DNA from: Actinomycetota bacterium
GTDB taxonomy: Bacteria; Actinomycetota; Actinomycetes; Nanopelagicales; Nanopelagicaceae
Assembly: GCA_003569265.1 (NCBI GenBank)
Contig: BGON01000002.1
Location: forward strand, 62,001-126,000
Direction of reading: 5' to 3'
Length of the DNA stretch: 64,000 nt
This document shows positions 18,533 through 28,031 of this stretch, piece after piece. Position 1 is the stretch's first letter. Every line of letters starts with the position of its first letter. The position numbers and the translations under genes are program-made. The notes beneath the pieces were generated by a model. It was not told where the DNA came from, made no database searches, and was given only the letters and a program-made list of their open reading frames with translations.

Positions 18533-19339
18533 CTAGTGGGCTTTGCGCGATTGTGTGCGAAATGTCACTGCGCTGGCCACAATGACAATCAAACTGACCC
18601 AGATATTTAGGCGCAATCCAGCAATAGTGTTAGCAAAGTCAATTCGAATGGATTCAATTGCTAAGCGTCCTATGGAGTACACCATTACATAGAGTGAAAA
18701 GATCTGCCCCGGTACAAGGCGATTACCCAATCTGATAAGTACAAAAGCCAAACCTGCACACCATATCGATTCATAGAGAAATGTTGGGTGAAAGGTTTCA
18801 AATGCAGAGTAGCCCGTTGGTCGAAACTGTGCGGGAACTTCTAACGCCCACGGCGCATTTAATGGTCGCCCGAATAGTTCAATATTGAACCAATTGCCAA
18901 ATCTGCCAATTGCTTGGGCAAATAAAATCCCAGGAGCTAGCGCATCCAAAAAGTGAGCAAAATTTGGCAATTGCGTGCGCTTAGCTAATTGGCGATACCT
19001 CCACCATGCACCAATAACACCGAGTGAAATTGCCCCCCAAATACCCAAACCGCCTTCCCAGATTTTGAAAACATCAACTGGGTTTCCGCCAGAACCAAAA
19101 TATGCATCTGGTGAGGTGATCACGTGATACATGCGCCCACCAATTATTCCTACAGGAACGGCAGTGATGGCAACCTCTGAAACAACTGACTTAGCTTCCG
19201 GTGCGTGAGCACGAAAGCGCTTATCCCCCAACCAGATGGCAATGGCAATACCAGTAATTATGCATAAGGCGTAGAGATGAAAAGTAAATGGGCCCAACTC
19301 CAACGATGAAACTGTTGGTGATGGAATTGAGCGAATCAA
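18533..19339 (-). CDS. lgt: Prolipoprotein diacylglyceryl transferase
   Basis: 268 residues, polytopic. Transfers diacylglycerol from phosphatidylglycerol to the lipobox cysteine of prolipoproteins. Diagnostic stretches are IGGRMYHVI, WEGGLGIWG, the Lgt signature AIGRFGNWFNIELFGRP near residues 135-155, and HPTFLYES. The start is TTG at 19339, reached right after the upstream stop codon. The resulting N-terminus (IRSIPSPTVSSLELGPFTFHLYALCI) fits the family exactly and no ATG or GTG alternative exists. Its presence together with lspA shows that lipoproteins are made. Confidence 0.96.
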   Translation of the reverse strand: MIRSIPSPTVSSLELGPFTFHLYALCIITGIAIAIWLGDKRFRAHAPEAKSVVSEVAITAVPVGIIGGRMYHVITSPDAYFGSGGNPVDVFKIWEGGLGIWGAISLGVIGAWWRYRQLAKRTQLPNFAHFLDALAPGILFAQAIGRFGNWFNIELFGRPLNAPWALEVPAQFRPTGYSAFETFHPTFLYESIWCAGLAFVLIRLGNRLVPGQIFSLYVMVYSIGRLAIESIRIDFANTIAGLRLNIWVSLIVIVASAVTFRTQSRKAH

Positions 19340-19342
19340 GGT

Positions 19343-20062
19343 TTAGCTTGCTTCGAACGCTGCAGCGAACTCTTCAAGAAGGAATGCGTTGTTCTTGCGC
19401 TCCCACAACTTACCGTTGAAGAACACGGTTGGAGTTCCTTGAACCTTGTATTTTGCCATTGAATCATAAGCTGCTTTCACTTTATCTAGCTTTGAACCTT
19501 TGGTCACACAATCAATGAAACTCTGTGAAGTAAGACCTGCATAACTACCAATTTTGATTAAATTTTCTGTCGAATAGAAGCCTGAATTTTCAAGTACTGG
19601 CTGCACCAAATACATAGCCTTATGAAAATCAAGATAACGGCCTTCATCGGCAGCGCAGTAAGCAGCATTTGCGGCTGAGACTGATTCATTGCCCAAGAAT
19701 GAGAGAACGTGATAAACAACATTGGCTTTTTTAGCGCGCACTAAATCATCAATAAACTCACCATTGGCCTGTTCAAAGGTATTACAGACTGGACACTGTG
19801 GGTCTTCCCAAATATCTACAGTTTTTGCTGCACCGTTATTAAATGTAATGCCAGAACCATTAGCATCATCAACTGTTGAAGTAACTGTAGGTCCAACTTT
19901 AAAATCCTTCAAGATCGTAAATGACTCATTGGCTTTACTCTTTTCACCAACAACGCTGAAAATAGCGCCTGATGCAACAACCAGGGTGACCATTCCTATT
20001 ACTAACCATCGTGTGAAGTTATCTCCGCCAGATGCTTTAGTTGCCTTCGCCTGCTTTGCCAT
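19343..20062 (-). CDS. Membrane-anchored DsbA-like thiol-disulfide oxidoreductase
   Basis: 239 residues. A single N-terminal membrane anchor (about 18-38) follows a lysine-rich cytoplasmic start. A thioredoxin-fold DsbA domain carries the active-site CPVC in WEDPQCPVCNTFEQ near residues 90-93 and the cis-proline region KVQGTPTVFFNGK near 215. Predicted to form or rearrange disulfides in extracytoplasmic proteins. Immediately downstream of the MauE-like gene (TAAATG junction) and just before lgt, the same order as in many Actinobacteria. Confidence 0.9.
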   Translation of the reverse strand: MAKQAKATKASGGDNFTRWLVIGMVTLVVASGAIFSVVGEKSKANESFTILKDFKVGPTVTSTVDDANGSGITFNNGAAKTVDIWEDPQCPVCNTFEQANGEFIDDLVRAKKANVVYHVLSFLGNESVSAANAAYCAADEGRYLDFHKAMYLVQPVLENSGFYSTENLIKIGSYAGLTSQSFIDCVTKGSKLDKVKAAYDSMAKYKVQGTPTVFFNGKLWERKNNAFLLEEFAAAFEAS

Positions 20063-20569
20063 TTACTGCTCCTCGATATTGTGAAGTGGTTTTTCAATGC
20101 TCAAACGACCGTAGGGGAAAAAGTATAGATAGATACCGCATAAAGCCAAACCTAAATCGCGCAGAATCTCCTTGAGATAGGCGCTATGTGCCTCGGCAGC
20201 TTTACTTGGATCAACTTCGCCTCCCCCGCCAAAGCATCCGCAATCAATGAGGATGCCACGGGCCCACACCGAGATAATTGCAGCGATAAAAACAATCATT
20301 ATGGCAATACCAATTACTGCAGCCAATCGTGTGGTGAGACCAATAATAAGAAGAATTCCAAGAGCTATCTCGAGCCACGGTAATGCGTAGCCTATTAGGT
20401 GCGCCAGATTTGTTGGCAAGATTTTATAGGCAGCAACTGCGCTGGCTGATTCAGAGGGTTTGAAAGCTTTTAAACCCCCTGCTACTAACAACACTCCGCC
20501 AAGAAGAATGCGACAGAGCAGCGTGATAAAGGATTGGTATTTCATATTGAATTTATTCACGGCCTTCAC
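20063..20569 (-). CDS. MauE/DoxX-like membrane protein
   Basis: 168 residues, four predicted membrane spans, with LLCRILLGGVLLVAGGLKAFKP at the start. A conserved CGCFG motif (DCGCFGGGGEVD) near residues 110-120 is typical of MauE-type proteins, thought to pass redox equivalents to partner thioredoxin-fold proteins. The adjacent DsbA-like gene makes a redox pair likely. Start is uncertain: GTG 20569 overlaps trpA by 17 bases with AGGAG close by, GTG 20560 and ATG 20545 also fit. Confidence 0.82.
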   Translation of the reverse strand: MKAVNKFNMKYQSFITLLCRILLGGVLLVAGGLKAFKPSESASAVAAYKILPTNLAHLIGYALPWLEIALGILLIIGLTTRLAAVIGIAIMIVFIAAIISVWARGILIDCGCFGGGGEVDPSKAAEAHSAYLKEILRDLGLALCGIYLYFFPYGRLSIEKPLHNIEEQ

Positions 20570-21359
20570 GCACTCCTAACGCCAACTCTTTTGCTAATGC
20601 TGAAATCGAATCTAGGCCTTCTTGCTCAGATTTGGCATTTAAAAGCAGTTTAATAAAAGCAGAACCAACAATGACACCATCAGCATAGGCTGCAACTTGC
20701 TTTGCCTGTTCACGTGTTGAAACACCCAAACCAACTGAGACTGGCAGCGCAGTTGTCTTTTTCACCCTTGCAACTAAGGCACTAGCATCAACTGAAACAT
20801 TCGTTCTTGCTCCCGTTACTCCCATGACAGATGCTGCATAAACAAAGCCACCTGTTTTAGAGGTTACTTGAGTCAAGCGAGCATCTGAAGTACTTGGTGC
20901 AACAACATAAATCGGATTGATTCCGGAGTTTCCGACTGCCTCTAACCAGCGTCCAGATTCTTCGATTGTGAGATCTGGGGTAATAACCCCAGAGCCACCA
21001 TTGTCTGCAATGGATTGTGCAAACTCTTTCACGCCATATTTTTCAATCGGATTCCAATAAGTCATAACAACTGCTGCAACACCAGTAGAACTTGCCACCT
21101 TTAGCGCGGAAAAAACATCTGCAGCAATTGTCCCACCTTTGATGGAAATCTCTGCTGCTTCTTGAATAGTTGGGCCATCCATAATGGGATCGCTGTAGGG
21201 ATATCCAATTTCAATTGCGTCAACGCCAGCGTCAGCCAAGGCTTTGATTGCTTTTTCACAACCTGACTTGGAAGGAAATCCTGCTGGAATATATGCAATA
21301 AGTGCGGCTCTATTTTCTGCACGAACTTTTTCAAAAACTAAATCTAAAGCCGTGCTCAC
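20553..21359 (-). CDS. trpA: Tryptophan synthase alpha chain
   Basis: 268 residues. Cleaves indole-3-glycerol phosphate to indole and glyceraldehyde 3-phosphate, feeding indole to TrpB. TIM-barrel landmarks are [20 protein letters not shown] with the catalytic Glu, [28 protein letters not shown], and the phosphate-binding GLGVSTREQ and [12 protein letters not shown] start overlapping the trpB stop (GTGA). Last gene of the trp run. Confidence 0.97.
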   Translation of the reverse strand: MSTALDLVFEKVRAENRAALIAYIPAGFPSKSGCEKAIKALADAGVDAIEIGYPYSDPIMDGPTIQEAAEISIKGGTIAADVFSALKVASSTGVAAVVMTYWNPIEKYGVKEFAQSIADNGGSGVITPDLTIEESGRWLEAVGNSGINPIYVVAPSTSDARLTQVTSKTGGFVYAASVMGVTGARTNVSVDASALVARVKKTTALPVSVGLGVSTREQAKQVAAYADGVIVGSAFIKLLLNAKSEQEGLDSISALAKELALGVREGRE

Positions 21360-22552
21360 AACGGAATTCCGAAATAATCTGCAGCTGTCTGAACATCCTT
21401 ATCCCCACGGCCAGATAGGTTAATGAGCAGAGTCGCATCAGGACCTAACTCATTTCCAATCACTAATGCACCAGCTAATGCATGAGCAGTTTCAATCGCT
21501 GGAATTATTCCTTCAGTCCGAGAAAAGAGAGAGAAAGCGGCCATGGCAGCATCATCATTAACTGCGCGATATTCGGCACGACCAATGTCATGCAAGTATG
21601 CATGCTCTGGACCTACGCCTGGATAATCTAAACCGGCAGAGATTGAATGAGATTCAACGGTTTGTCCATTTTCATCTTGCAAAACGTAAGAGCGAGTCCC
21701 GTGCAAAACACCCTCTGAACCACCGCTAATTGTTGCTGCATGGCGACCAGTTTCAATTCCATCGCCTCCTGCTTCTAATCCAATCAAGCGCACACCAGCA
21801 TCTGGAATGAATGCATGGAAAATTCCTATTGCATTGGACCCTCCCCCAACGCATGCAAGAACAGCATCAGGTAATTTCCCGGTTAATGCTAGAACTTGTT
21901 CACGAGATTCTTCACCAATTATTTTATGGAAATCGCGCACCATCGTTGGAAATGGGTGTGGTCCCGCAACGGTGCCCAACATGTAATGTGTTGTTGCAAC
22001 ATTTGTTACCCAATCGCGCATTGCTTCATTGATGGCATCTTTTAACGTGCGAGAACCTGAAGTCACTGGAAATACTTCAGCACCTAACAATTTCATTCGG
22101 GCAACATTGAGTGCTTGACGGCGGGTGTCTTCTTCGCCCATGTAAACAACACACTCAAGTCCCATTAACGCTGCAGCCGTTGCCGCAGCAACACCATGTT
22201 GACCTGCACCTGTTTCAGCGATGATGCGCTTCTTGCCCATTTTCTTTGTAAGTAAAGCTTGACCTAAAACATTATTAATCTTGTGACTACCAGTGTGGTT
22301 AAGATCCTCGCGCTTGAGCAAAATTCTTGCTCCGCCAGCATGTTCAGAAAATCTCTTAGCTTCTGTGATGATGCTTGGACGTCCTGTATATGTGCGGTGA
22401 AGTTCGGCAAGCTCTGCTTGAAAAACTGGATCGGTCTTTGCAGCATTGTGGGCTGCTTCTAACTCATCCAAAGCTCCAATAAGTGCTTCAGGCACAAAGC
22501 GTCCACCGTATTGACCAAAATGGCCAAGAACATCACTCAACTGGTTTGTCAT
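21356..22552 (-). CDS. trpB: Tryptophan synthase beta chain
   Basis: 398 residues, PLP enzyme condensing indole with serine. [21 protein letters not shown] opens the protein. The PLP lysine is in [19 protein letters not shown] near residues 80-100, the monovalent-cation and glycine-rich loop [10 protein letters not shown] is near 230, and LEAGGDG and the [14 protein letters not shown] loop follow. Overlaps trpC and trpA by four bases each. Confidence 0.98.
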   Translation of the reverse strand: MTNQLSDVLGHFGQYGGRFVPEALIGALDELEAAHNAAKTDPVFQAELAELHRTYTGRPSIITEAKRFSEHAGGARILLKREDLNHTGSHKINNVLGQALLTKKMGKKRIIAETGAGQHGVAAATAAALMGLECVVYMGEEDTRRQALNVARMKLLGAEVFPVTSGSRTLKDAINEAMRDWVTNVATTHYMLGTVAGPHPFPTMVRDFHKIIGEESREQVLALTGKLPDAVLACVGGGSNAIGIFHAFIPDAGVRLIGLEAGGDGIETGRHAATISGGSEGVLHGTRSYVLQDENGQTVESHSISAGLDYPGVGPEHAYLHDIGRAEYRAVNDDAAMAAFSLFSRTEGIIPAIETAHALAGALVIGNELGPDATLLINLSGRGDKDVQTAADYFGIPL

Positions 22553-23334
22553 GAGCCAATCCTATCCTCGCCTAGAAGTTCACGCATCGCCAACTCTGGA
22601 TTGGAAGATTTAACCAAGGCCTCACCCACCAAAATTGCGCTAGCGCCATTACTTTGTGCAAACTCCACCTCGGCCCGTGTAGAGATTCCAGATTCTGCCA
22701 CCCGTACCACATCCTTTGGAATGAGTGGTAACAGTTCGGCAAATGCGCCAGTATCAACATCTAATGTTTTTAGATTACGAGAGTTAACACCAACAATACG
22801 TGGTGAAATATCTAACGCTCTTTCAAGTTCATCATGGGTATGCACTTCGACAAGTGAGCGCATGCCTAAGCCTTCAGCCAGTTGATGAAAATCAATAAGC
22901 TGTGACTTACTTAATGCTGCAACTATCAGAAGGACAACATCGGCACCATGAGCACGTGCTTCAAAGAATTGATACTCGTCAACCATAAAATCTTTACGCA
23001 AAATTGGAATATTCACTCGTGAACGAACGGCATCTAAATCAGCAAGTGATCCACCAAAGCGACGTCTTTCAGTTAAAACACTGATGACACTGGCTCCAGC
23101 GCTTTCATACTGCTCGGCTAAACTTGCTGGATCTGCAATTGTGGCAAGTGCTCCCTTACTAGGGGAAGAGCGCTTAACTTCAGCAATCACTGAGAGCTCA
23201 TTCCTCAGCAATGTATCTAAAGGATCTCGCACCGGCGCCGCTTTATCCATCGCCTCTTGCAGTTGAGCTAATGGTTTTCTGCGAGCTACTAAATCCTCAC
23301 GTACCCCTTCAATGATTGAATCGAGAACGCTCAT
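22549..23334 (-). CDS. trpC: Indole-3-glycerol phosphate synthase
   Basis: 261 residues. Closes the indole ring from carboxyphenylamino-deoxyribulose phosphate. Motifs [13 protein letters not shown] (catalytic Lys), [46 protein letters not shown] and VAESGIST are in family order. Monofunctional: no TrpF domain is fused. Its ATG overlaps the TGA of the preceding small membrane ORF. Confidence 0.97.
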   Translation of the reverse strand: MSVLDSIIEGVREDLVARRKPLAQLQEAMDKAAPVRDPLDTLLRNELSVIAEVKRSSPSKGALATIADPASLAEQYESAGASVISVLTERRRFGGSLADLDAVRSRVNIPILRKDFMVDEYQFFEARAHGADVVLLIVAALSKSQLIDFHQLAEGLGMRSLVEVHTHDELERALDISPRIVGVNSRNLKTLDVDTGAFAELLPLIPKDVVRVAESGISTRAEVEFAQSNGASAILVGEALVKSSNPELAMRELLGEDRIGS

Positions 23335-23501
23335 TTTTTATCCTGCTCAGTTGGATCAATACCTTCATCAAGTGCGCTCCACGTATTTAGCACACGAGGT
23401 TTTCTCTCATAGCGTGAAGAAAGCTTGAACTTCTTACCAATAAGTAGAACTAAGGAATAAACAACAAGGATACTCACGCCAATTGCTATTGATTGCTCCA
23501 T
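23331..23501 (-). CDS. 56-residue single-span membrane protein inside the trp operon
   Basis: Not recognised as a named family. Read directly: ATG at 23501, which shares its A with the trpE TAA (TAATG), and TGA at 23331, which overlaps the trpC ATG (ATGA). A hydrophobic span IAIGVSILVVYSLVLLIG (residues 5-22) is followed by a basic KKFKLSSRYERKPR (23-36) and an acidic tail ([12 protein letters not shown]). This predicts one transmembrane helix with a cytoplasmic tail. Other Actinobacteria also carry trp-associated membrane proteins at this place, but larger and of different sequence. Double translational coupling argues that it is a real gene. Function unknown. Confidence 0.8.
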   Translation of the reverse strand: MEQSIAIGVSILVVYSLVLLIGKKFKLSSRYERKPRVLNTWSALDEGIDPTEQDKK

Positions 23502-24985
23502 TAGTTCTTTCGCAATCTATTTGCCGAATCAACTGCCATTAAGACCGCCGCTGCCTTATTTCTGCACTCTTGATTTTCTGACTCTGCATCAGAATCTGCG
23601 ACGATTCCGGCCCCGGCTTGCACATATGCAACGCCAGCATGAATTAGGGCGGTTCTAATCGCTATACATGTGTCGATGTTTCCTGTGAAATCTAGATAGC
23701 CAACAATGCCTCCATAGACTCCGCGGCGCGTTGGTTCGAGTTTTTCAATAATCTCCATGGCCCGAGGCTTAGGTGCTCCAGATAAAGTCCCAGCAGGAAA
23801 GACTGCAAAGAGTGCATCTACTGGAGTTGAGTTGGCTCCTAATGTTCCAGTAACCGTTGAAACGATATGCATCACATGTGAATATCTTTCAATGTGCATG
23901 AAATCGATAACTTCCACTGATCCTGGAGCACACACCCGTCCAAGATCATTTCTGCCTAAATCAACCAGCATTAAATGCTCTGCACGCTCTTTTGGATCTG
24001 CCAAGAGTTCTTCACCTAGTCGGTGATCCTCTTCTGGCGATGCAGAACGTTTTCTAGTGCCGGCGATTGGATGAATCATCACTTCACGTTGATTAACTTT
24101 CACTAACGCTTCAGGACTTGATCCCACAACTGTGATTCCCTCATTGAAACGGAAGAGATACATATACGGACTTGGATTATTAAGACGCAGCATGCGATAA
24201 ACATCGATTGCATCGGCAGAACATGGCATTGAAAAACGTTGGGAAAGAACTATCTGGAAAGCTTCTCCAGCCAGTATCTCCTCTTTTGCAATAGCAATCT
24301 TTGCTTTGAACTCATCCGGACTCATGTTGGCATTAAAGGCTGGTGAAGCATGTGAATCAATCTGGACAATATCTCCATCAAGAGGCACAGCTAAGTCTGC
24401 CTGCATGCGATCTAATCGCTCATTACATGCACTGAAAGCTTCATCAATTCGATCATCGCTACCATCCCAGTTGATGGCATTGGCAATTAAAGTAATAGTT
24501 CCATCACTGTGATCTAGGACAGCTAAATCACTGGTCAACATAAAACTTAACTCTGGAAGTGGCAAATCTTTTTTTGAAAGGCTCGGGAGTTTTTCCAAAC
24601 GACGCACAACGTCATAACCCATAAAACCAACTAAGCCACCCGTTAGAGGAGGCAATCCTGCAATGGTCGGTGATTTCAAATGTGCTGCCGAAAGGCGCAA
24701 CGCTTCAAGTGGGTCGATGCCTGTTGGTGCACCAGCCGGCGCTGTGCCCTGCCAGTAAGCCTTTCCATCTTTTTCACTCAGCGTTGCTTCACTTCGTACA
24801 CCAATAAATGAATACCGCGACCATGCACCGCCATGTTCAGCAGATTCCAACAAAAAGGTATTGGCGGCGTTCTTGGCTAATTTTCTATAGACGCCCAAGG
24901 GTGTTTCACCATCTGCAAGTAGGCGTCTTGAAACTGGTATTACATTTGAAATCTTGGCATAACCACGAAATTCTTCAAGGTTCAT
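23501..24985 (-). CDS. trpE: Anthranilate synthase component I
   Basis: 494 residues. Makes anthranilate from chorismate, using ammonia from a TrpG subunit not found in this window. An LLESAE motif near residue 45 is the tryptophan-binding feedback site, suggesting inhibition by tryptophan. The catalytic half has GEAFQIVLSQRF, HPIAGTRKRS, LVDLGRNDLGRV, AGTLSGAPKPRAMEIIEKLE and YVQAGAGIVADSD. The start at 24985 is chosen over an in-frame ATG at 25147: it gives the family N-terminus and has AGGAAAG upstream, whereas the extension would cover hisI. Two bases separate it from the hisI stop. Confidence 0.96.
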   Translation of the reverse strand: MNLEEFRGYAKISNVIPVSRRLLADGETPLGVYRKLAKNAANTFLLESAEHGGAWSRYSFIGVRSEATLSEKDGKAYWQGTAPAGAPTGIDPLEALRLSAAHLKSPTIAGLPPLTGGLVGFMGYDVVRRLEKLPSLSKKDLPLPELSFMLTSDLAVLDHSDGTITLIANAINWDGSDDRIDEAFSACNERLDRMQADLAVPLDGDIVQIDSHASPAFNANMSPDEFKAKIAIAKEEILAGEAFQIVLSQRFSMPCSADAIDVYRMLRLNNPSPYMYLFRFNEGITVVGSSPEALVKVNQREVMIHPIAGTRKRSASPEEDHRLGEELLADPKERAEHLMLVDLGRNDLGRVCAPGSVEVIDFMHIERYSHVMHIVSTVTGTLGANSTPVDALFAVFPAGTLSGAPKPRAMEIIEKLEPTRRGVYGGIVGYLDFTGNIDTCIAIRTALIHAGVAYVQAGAGIVADSDAESENQECRNKAAAVLMAVDSANRLRKN

Positions 24986-24987
24986 TC

Positions 24988-25329
24988 TTACTTTCCTAGC
25001 GCTAACGGGGTATGAAAACAGGTTTTTTTCCCCGTATGGCAGGCAACACCAGTTTGTTGCACGCTGATAAGTAATGCATCGCCATCGCAATCCAAAGCAA
25101 CAGAGATTACTTTTTGGAAGTGACCAGAAGTCGCACCTTTCACCCACAGCTCATTTCGAGAGCGTGACCAGTAGGTAGCTTTGCCGGTGCTAAGAGTGAG
25201 CGCTAATGACTCAGAGTTCATATAAGCAAGCATCAAAACTTCATGGGAAGTTGAGTCTTGAACTACGGCAGGAATGAGCGTTGTCGAATCTTTAAGCATC
25301 GCCGTAATTGCTGGATCAAGAGCGCTCAT
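24988..25329 (-). CDS. hisI: Phosphoribosyl-AMP cyclohydrolase
   Basis: 113 residues, the short monofunctional form without a HisE domain. Third step of histidine synthesis. Landmarks are [39 protein letters not shown], the metal-binding DCDGDALL aspartates, and [13 protein letters not shown] with the conserved cysteines. Links the his genes to trpE in a single run. Confidence 0.96.
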   Translation of the reverse strand: MSALDPAITAMLKDSTTLIPAVVQDSTSHEVLMLAYMNSESLALTLSTGKATYWSRSRNELWVKGATSGHFQKVISVALDCDGDALLISVQQTGVACHTGKKTCFHTPLALGK

Positions 25330-25343
25330 AGGTTAATTCTGCC

Positions 25344-26117
25344 TTACCTAACGGCCACGGCGCGCACGGGATAATTGTGCGAATCAAGGTATGACTTCAC
25401 ATCCCCAATACGGTGAATCCCGAAGTGGAACACGCTGGCTGCGAGTAGTGCGTCTGCGCCAGCATCCAGGGCTGCACTAAAATCTGCCAAAGTTCCAGCG
25501 CCTCCACTGGCAATCAATGGCACCTTTGAAACTGAACGCATAGCTGTAATCATCCCGATGTCATAACCAGCACGGGTTCCATCTGCATCCATTGAGTTAA
25601 GAAGAATTTCGCCCACACCCAGTGCGCATGCTTTCTCAACCCACTCAATTGCATCGATACCTGTGCCCTCTCGGCCACCATGAGTTGTTACTTCAAAACC
25701 AGAATCTGTCCGAGCACGACGAGCATCTACTGAGAGAACAAGTACTTGGGAACCAAAGCGATCTGCAATTTCAGCAATCAACTCTGGGCGTGCAATGGCG
25801 GCAGTATTGATTGAAATTTTGTCAGCACCAGCCCGAAGTAAGCGATCGACATCGGCAACATTTCTAATTCCTCCACCAACGGTGAGTGGAATAAATACTT
25901 GCTCAGCCGTGCGGCGCACAACATCTAGAGTTGTCTCACGCCCATCAACACTTGCTGAAATATCAAGAAAAGTTAACTCATCGGCGCCTTCTGCTCCATA
26001 AAGAGCAGCCATTTCAACTGGATCCCCTGCATCAACTAGATTTGTAAAGTTAACACCCTTAACCACGCGTCCATCAGTGACATCTAGGCAGGGAATGATG
26101 CGAACTGAAAGTGTCAT
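25344..26117 (-). CDS. hisF: Imidazole glycerol phosphate synthase cyclase subunit
   Basis: 257 residues, TIM barrel. With HisH it converts PRFAR and glutamine-derived ammonia to imidazole glycerol phosphate and [25 protein letters not shown] carries catalytic Asp11, VLSVDARR carries the second catalytic Asp, and [19 protein letters not shown] and [11 protein letters not shown] are phosphate-binding stretches. Its ATG overlaps the priA stop (ATGA). Confidence 0.98.
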   Translation of the reverse strand: MTLSVRIIPCLDVTDGRVVKGVNFTNLVDAGDPVEMAALYGAEGADELTFLDISASVDGRETTLDVVRRTAEQVFIPLTVGGGIRNVADVDRLLRAGADKISINTAAIARPELIAEIADRFGSQVLVLSVDARRARTDSGFEVTTHGGREGTGIDAIEWVEKACALGVGEILLNSMDADGTRAGYDIGMITAMRSVSKVPLIASGGAGTLADFSAALDAGADALLAASVFHFGIHRIGDVKSYLDSHNYPVRAVAVR

Positions 26118-26839
26118 CGCCCTGTAATCCTCAGCGCTTCTTGCAAGGTAAAGGCACCGGCGTATAAAGCTTTACCGACGATTGCCCCTTCAACACCTGT
26201 TGCATTGAGATCACACAAAGCTTGAATATCGAGCAAAGAAGAGATCCCACCACTAGCCACTACTGGTTTAGAAGTTGCTGCACACACAGATTTGAGTAGT
26301 TCTAAATTCGGTCCAGCAAGCGTGCCATCTTTTGTCACATCAGTGACTACATAGCGAAAACAACCATCTTTATCTAACCTTGAAAGCGTTTCAAAGAGAT
26401 CTCCGCCCTCTTTGGTCCACCCACGTGCAGCAAGAACGTGGCCGCGCACATCAAGTCCAACAGCAATGCGATCTCCGAATTCACCAATGACTCGCGCAGT
26501 CCATTCAGGATCCTCTAGCGCTGCAGTTCCAAGATTTACTCGTGCACACCCTGTTGCAAGTGCTCTGCGCAAAGATTCATCATCTCTTATGCCACCGGAG
26601 AGCTCAACTTTGATATCGAGTGCACCAACAACCTCTGCCAACAACATAGCGTTGCTGCCACGACCAAAAGCAGCATCTAGATCAACTAAGTGCAACCATT
26701 CAGCGCCAGCTGCTTGAAACTCAAGTGCAACTTCTAACGGCGCTCCATAAATACTCTCTTTAGCAAGTTCTCCTTGCACTAAGCGCACAGCACGCCCATC
26801 TTTCACATCAACTGCAGGTAGAAGTTCTAGGTAACTCAT
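26114..26839 (-). CDS. priA: HisA/PriA-type isomerase (probably dual HisA and TrpF)
   Basis: 241 residues. ProFAR isomerase, resembling actinobacterial PriA closely ([75 protein letters not shown]). PriA also performs the TrpF step, and no trpF is seen among the trp genes here, so dual function is likely but inferred. The ATG at 26839 overlaps the hisH TGA (ATGA) and is preferred to the upstream start at 26854. Confidence 0.93.
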   Translation of the reverse strand: MSYLELLPAVDVKDGRAVRLVQGELAKESIYGAPLEVALEFQAAGAEWLHLVDLDAAFGRGSNAMLLAEVVGALDIKVELSGGIRDDESLRRALATGCARVNLGTAALEDPEWTARVIGEFGDRIAVGLDVRGHVLAARGWTKEGGDLFETLSRLDKDGCFRYVVTDVTKDGTLAGPNLELLKSVCAATSKPVVASGGISSLLDIQALCDLNATGVEGAIVGKALYAGAFTLQEALRITGR

Positions 26840-27438
26840 AGCGCCTTCACCCAATTCTTTATTAACGCTAATCCAGCATCCCCTGATTTCTCTGGATGAA
26901 ATTGTGTTGCCGAAACATAGCCATCTTCAACTGCGGCTAAAAACTTTTCACCATGAACACTCCACCCCTGCATTTTCCCCACCGATTTCTTGGCTGCATA
27001 TGAGTGAACAAAATAAAATGATTCCCCTGCAACACCTTTAAATAGCGTGGAGTTAGGATCACTCTCAACGCTATTCCAGCCCATGTGAGGAAGTATCGGT
27101 GCATTAAGGCGAGAAACTTCACCTTCCCACACTCCAACTCCAGCATGATTCCCATTTTCACCATGCTCACTGCCCTCTTGAAAAAGAATCTGCATACCAA
27201 TGCAAATTCCTAAGATTGGTCTTTCATTAGAAATTCGTTCACGGATAATGGCCGCACCATCAACAGTTCGTAATCCCCGCATACAAGCAGCAAAAGCACC
27301 AACACCTGGAACAACTAGGCCATCAGCTTCAAGTGCTACGGCGCGATCTGCCGTGACAACGACATCGACACCAGAGGTAGCAAATGCTCTTTGCGCCGAA
27401 CGTAAGTTGCCTGAACCATAATCAAGAATTGCGATCAA
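26836..27438 (-). CDS. hisH: Imidazole glycerol phosphate synthase glutaminase subunit
   Basis: 200 residues, class I amidotransferase. Nucleophile Cys is in [15 protein letters not shown] near residue 80, the oxyanion region is VVPGVGAF near 45, and the catalytic His-Glu pair is in [13 protein letters not shown] near 180. Channels ammonia to HisF. Overlaps hisB and priA by four bases each. Confidence 0.97.
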   Translation of the reverse strand: MIAILDYGSGNLRSAQRAFATSGVDVVVTADRAVALEADGLVVPGVGAFAACMRGLRTVDGAAIIRERISNERPILGICIGMQILFQEGSEHGENGNHAGVGVWEGEVSRLNAPILPHMGWNSVESDPNSTLFKGVAGESFYFVHSYAAKKSVGKMQGWSVHGEKFLAAVEDGYVSATQFHPEKSGDAGLALIKNWVKAL

Positions 27439-28019
27439 AGAGAGCCTTTAGTCGACGGGATACCTGCAACTCTTCCATCAAGTGAAACTGCATCGCGCAG
27501 TGCACGGGCAACTGCTTTGAATTGTGCTTCGAAAACATGGTGTGCATTTCTTCCTTCAAGCACCCGAATATGCAATGCAATATGAGCTTCAGCAACAATT
27601 GATTCCCAAATATGTTTTCCAAGTGTTGTATCAAAGGTTCCGATGAGTTCAACAATCTCTGGCTGACGGTGAACTAAATAAGGACGACCAGAAAGGTCAA
27701 CAGCTGCTTGAACTAAAACCTCATCAAGTGGAACCATGGAATCACCGAAACGGCGAATGCCAGCCTTATCCCCTAAAGCCTCACGTAGGGCTTGGCCAAA
27801 TGCGAGTGATGTGTCTTCAACGCTATGGTGAGAATCAACCTCAACATCACCTGTTGTCTTGATCGTGAGATTAAAGCCAGAGTGCTTACCTAGCTGGGAC
27901 ATCATGTGATCAAAAAATGGCACACCTGTTGAAACGTCGATCACGCCCTGTCCATCTAAATTAAGTTCAACTAAAACATGTGACTCTTTAGTTTCTCTTT
28001 CGACTCGTGCTGTTCTCAT
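27435..28019 (-). CDS. hisB: Imidazoleglycerol-phosphate dehydratase
   Basis: 194 residues, the monofunctional dehydratase without the phosphatase domain. Metal-binding motifs GVPFFDHMMSQLGKHSGFNL, EVDSHHSVEDTSLAFGQAL and ILEGRNAHHVFEAQFKAVARAL (read as VLEGRNAHHVFEAQFKA) are complete. Strong ribosome-binding site AGGAGAGG, twelve bases after the hisC stop. Confidence 0.97.
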   Translation of the reverse strand: MRTARVERETKESHVLVELNLDGQGVIDVSTGVPFFDHMMSQLGKHSGFNLTIKTTGDVEVDSHHSVEDTSLAFGQALREALGDKAGIRRFGDSMVPLDEVLVQAAVDLSGRPYLVHRQPEIVELIGTFDTTLGKHIWESIVAEAHIALHIRVLEGRNAHHVFEAQFKAVARALRDAVSLDGRVAGIPSTKGSL

Positions 28020-28031
28020 GGTGGCCTCTCC

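Noticed and set aside
24986-25147. 54-residue extension of TrpE
   Set aside because: It lies inside hisI in another frame; the ATG at 24985 gives the family N-terminus with a ribosome-binding site.
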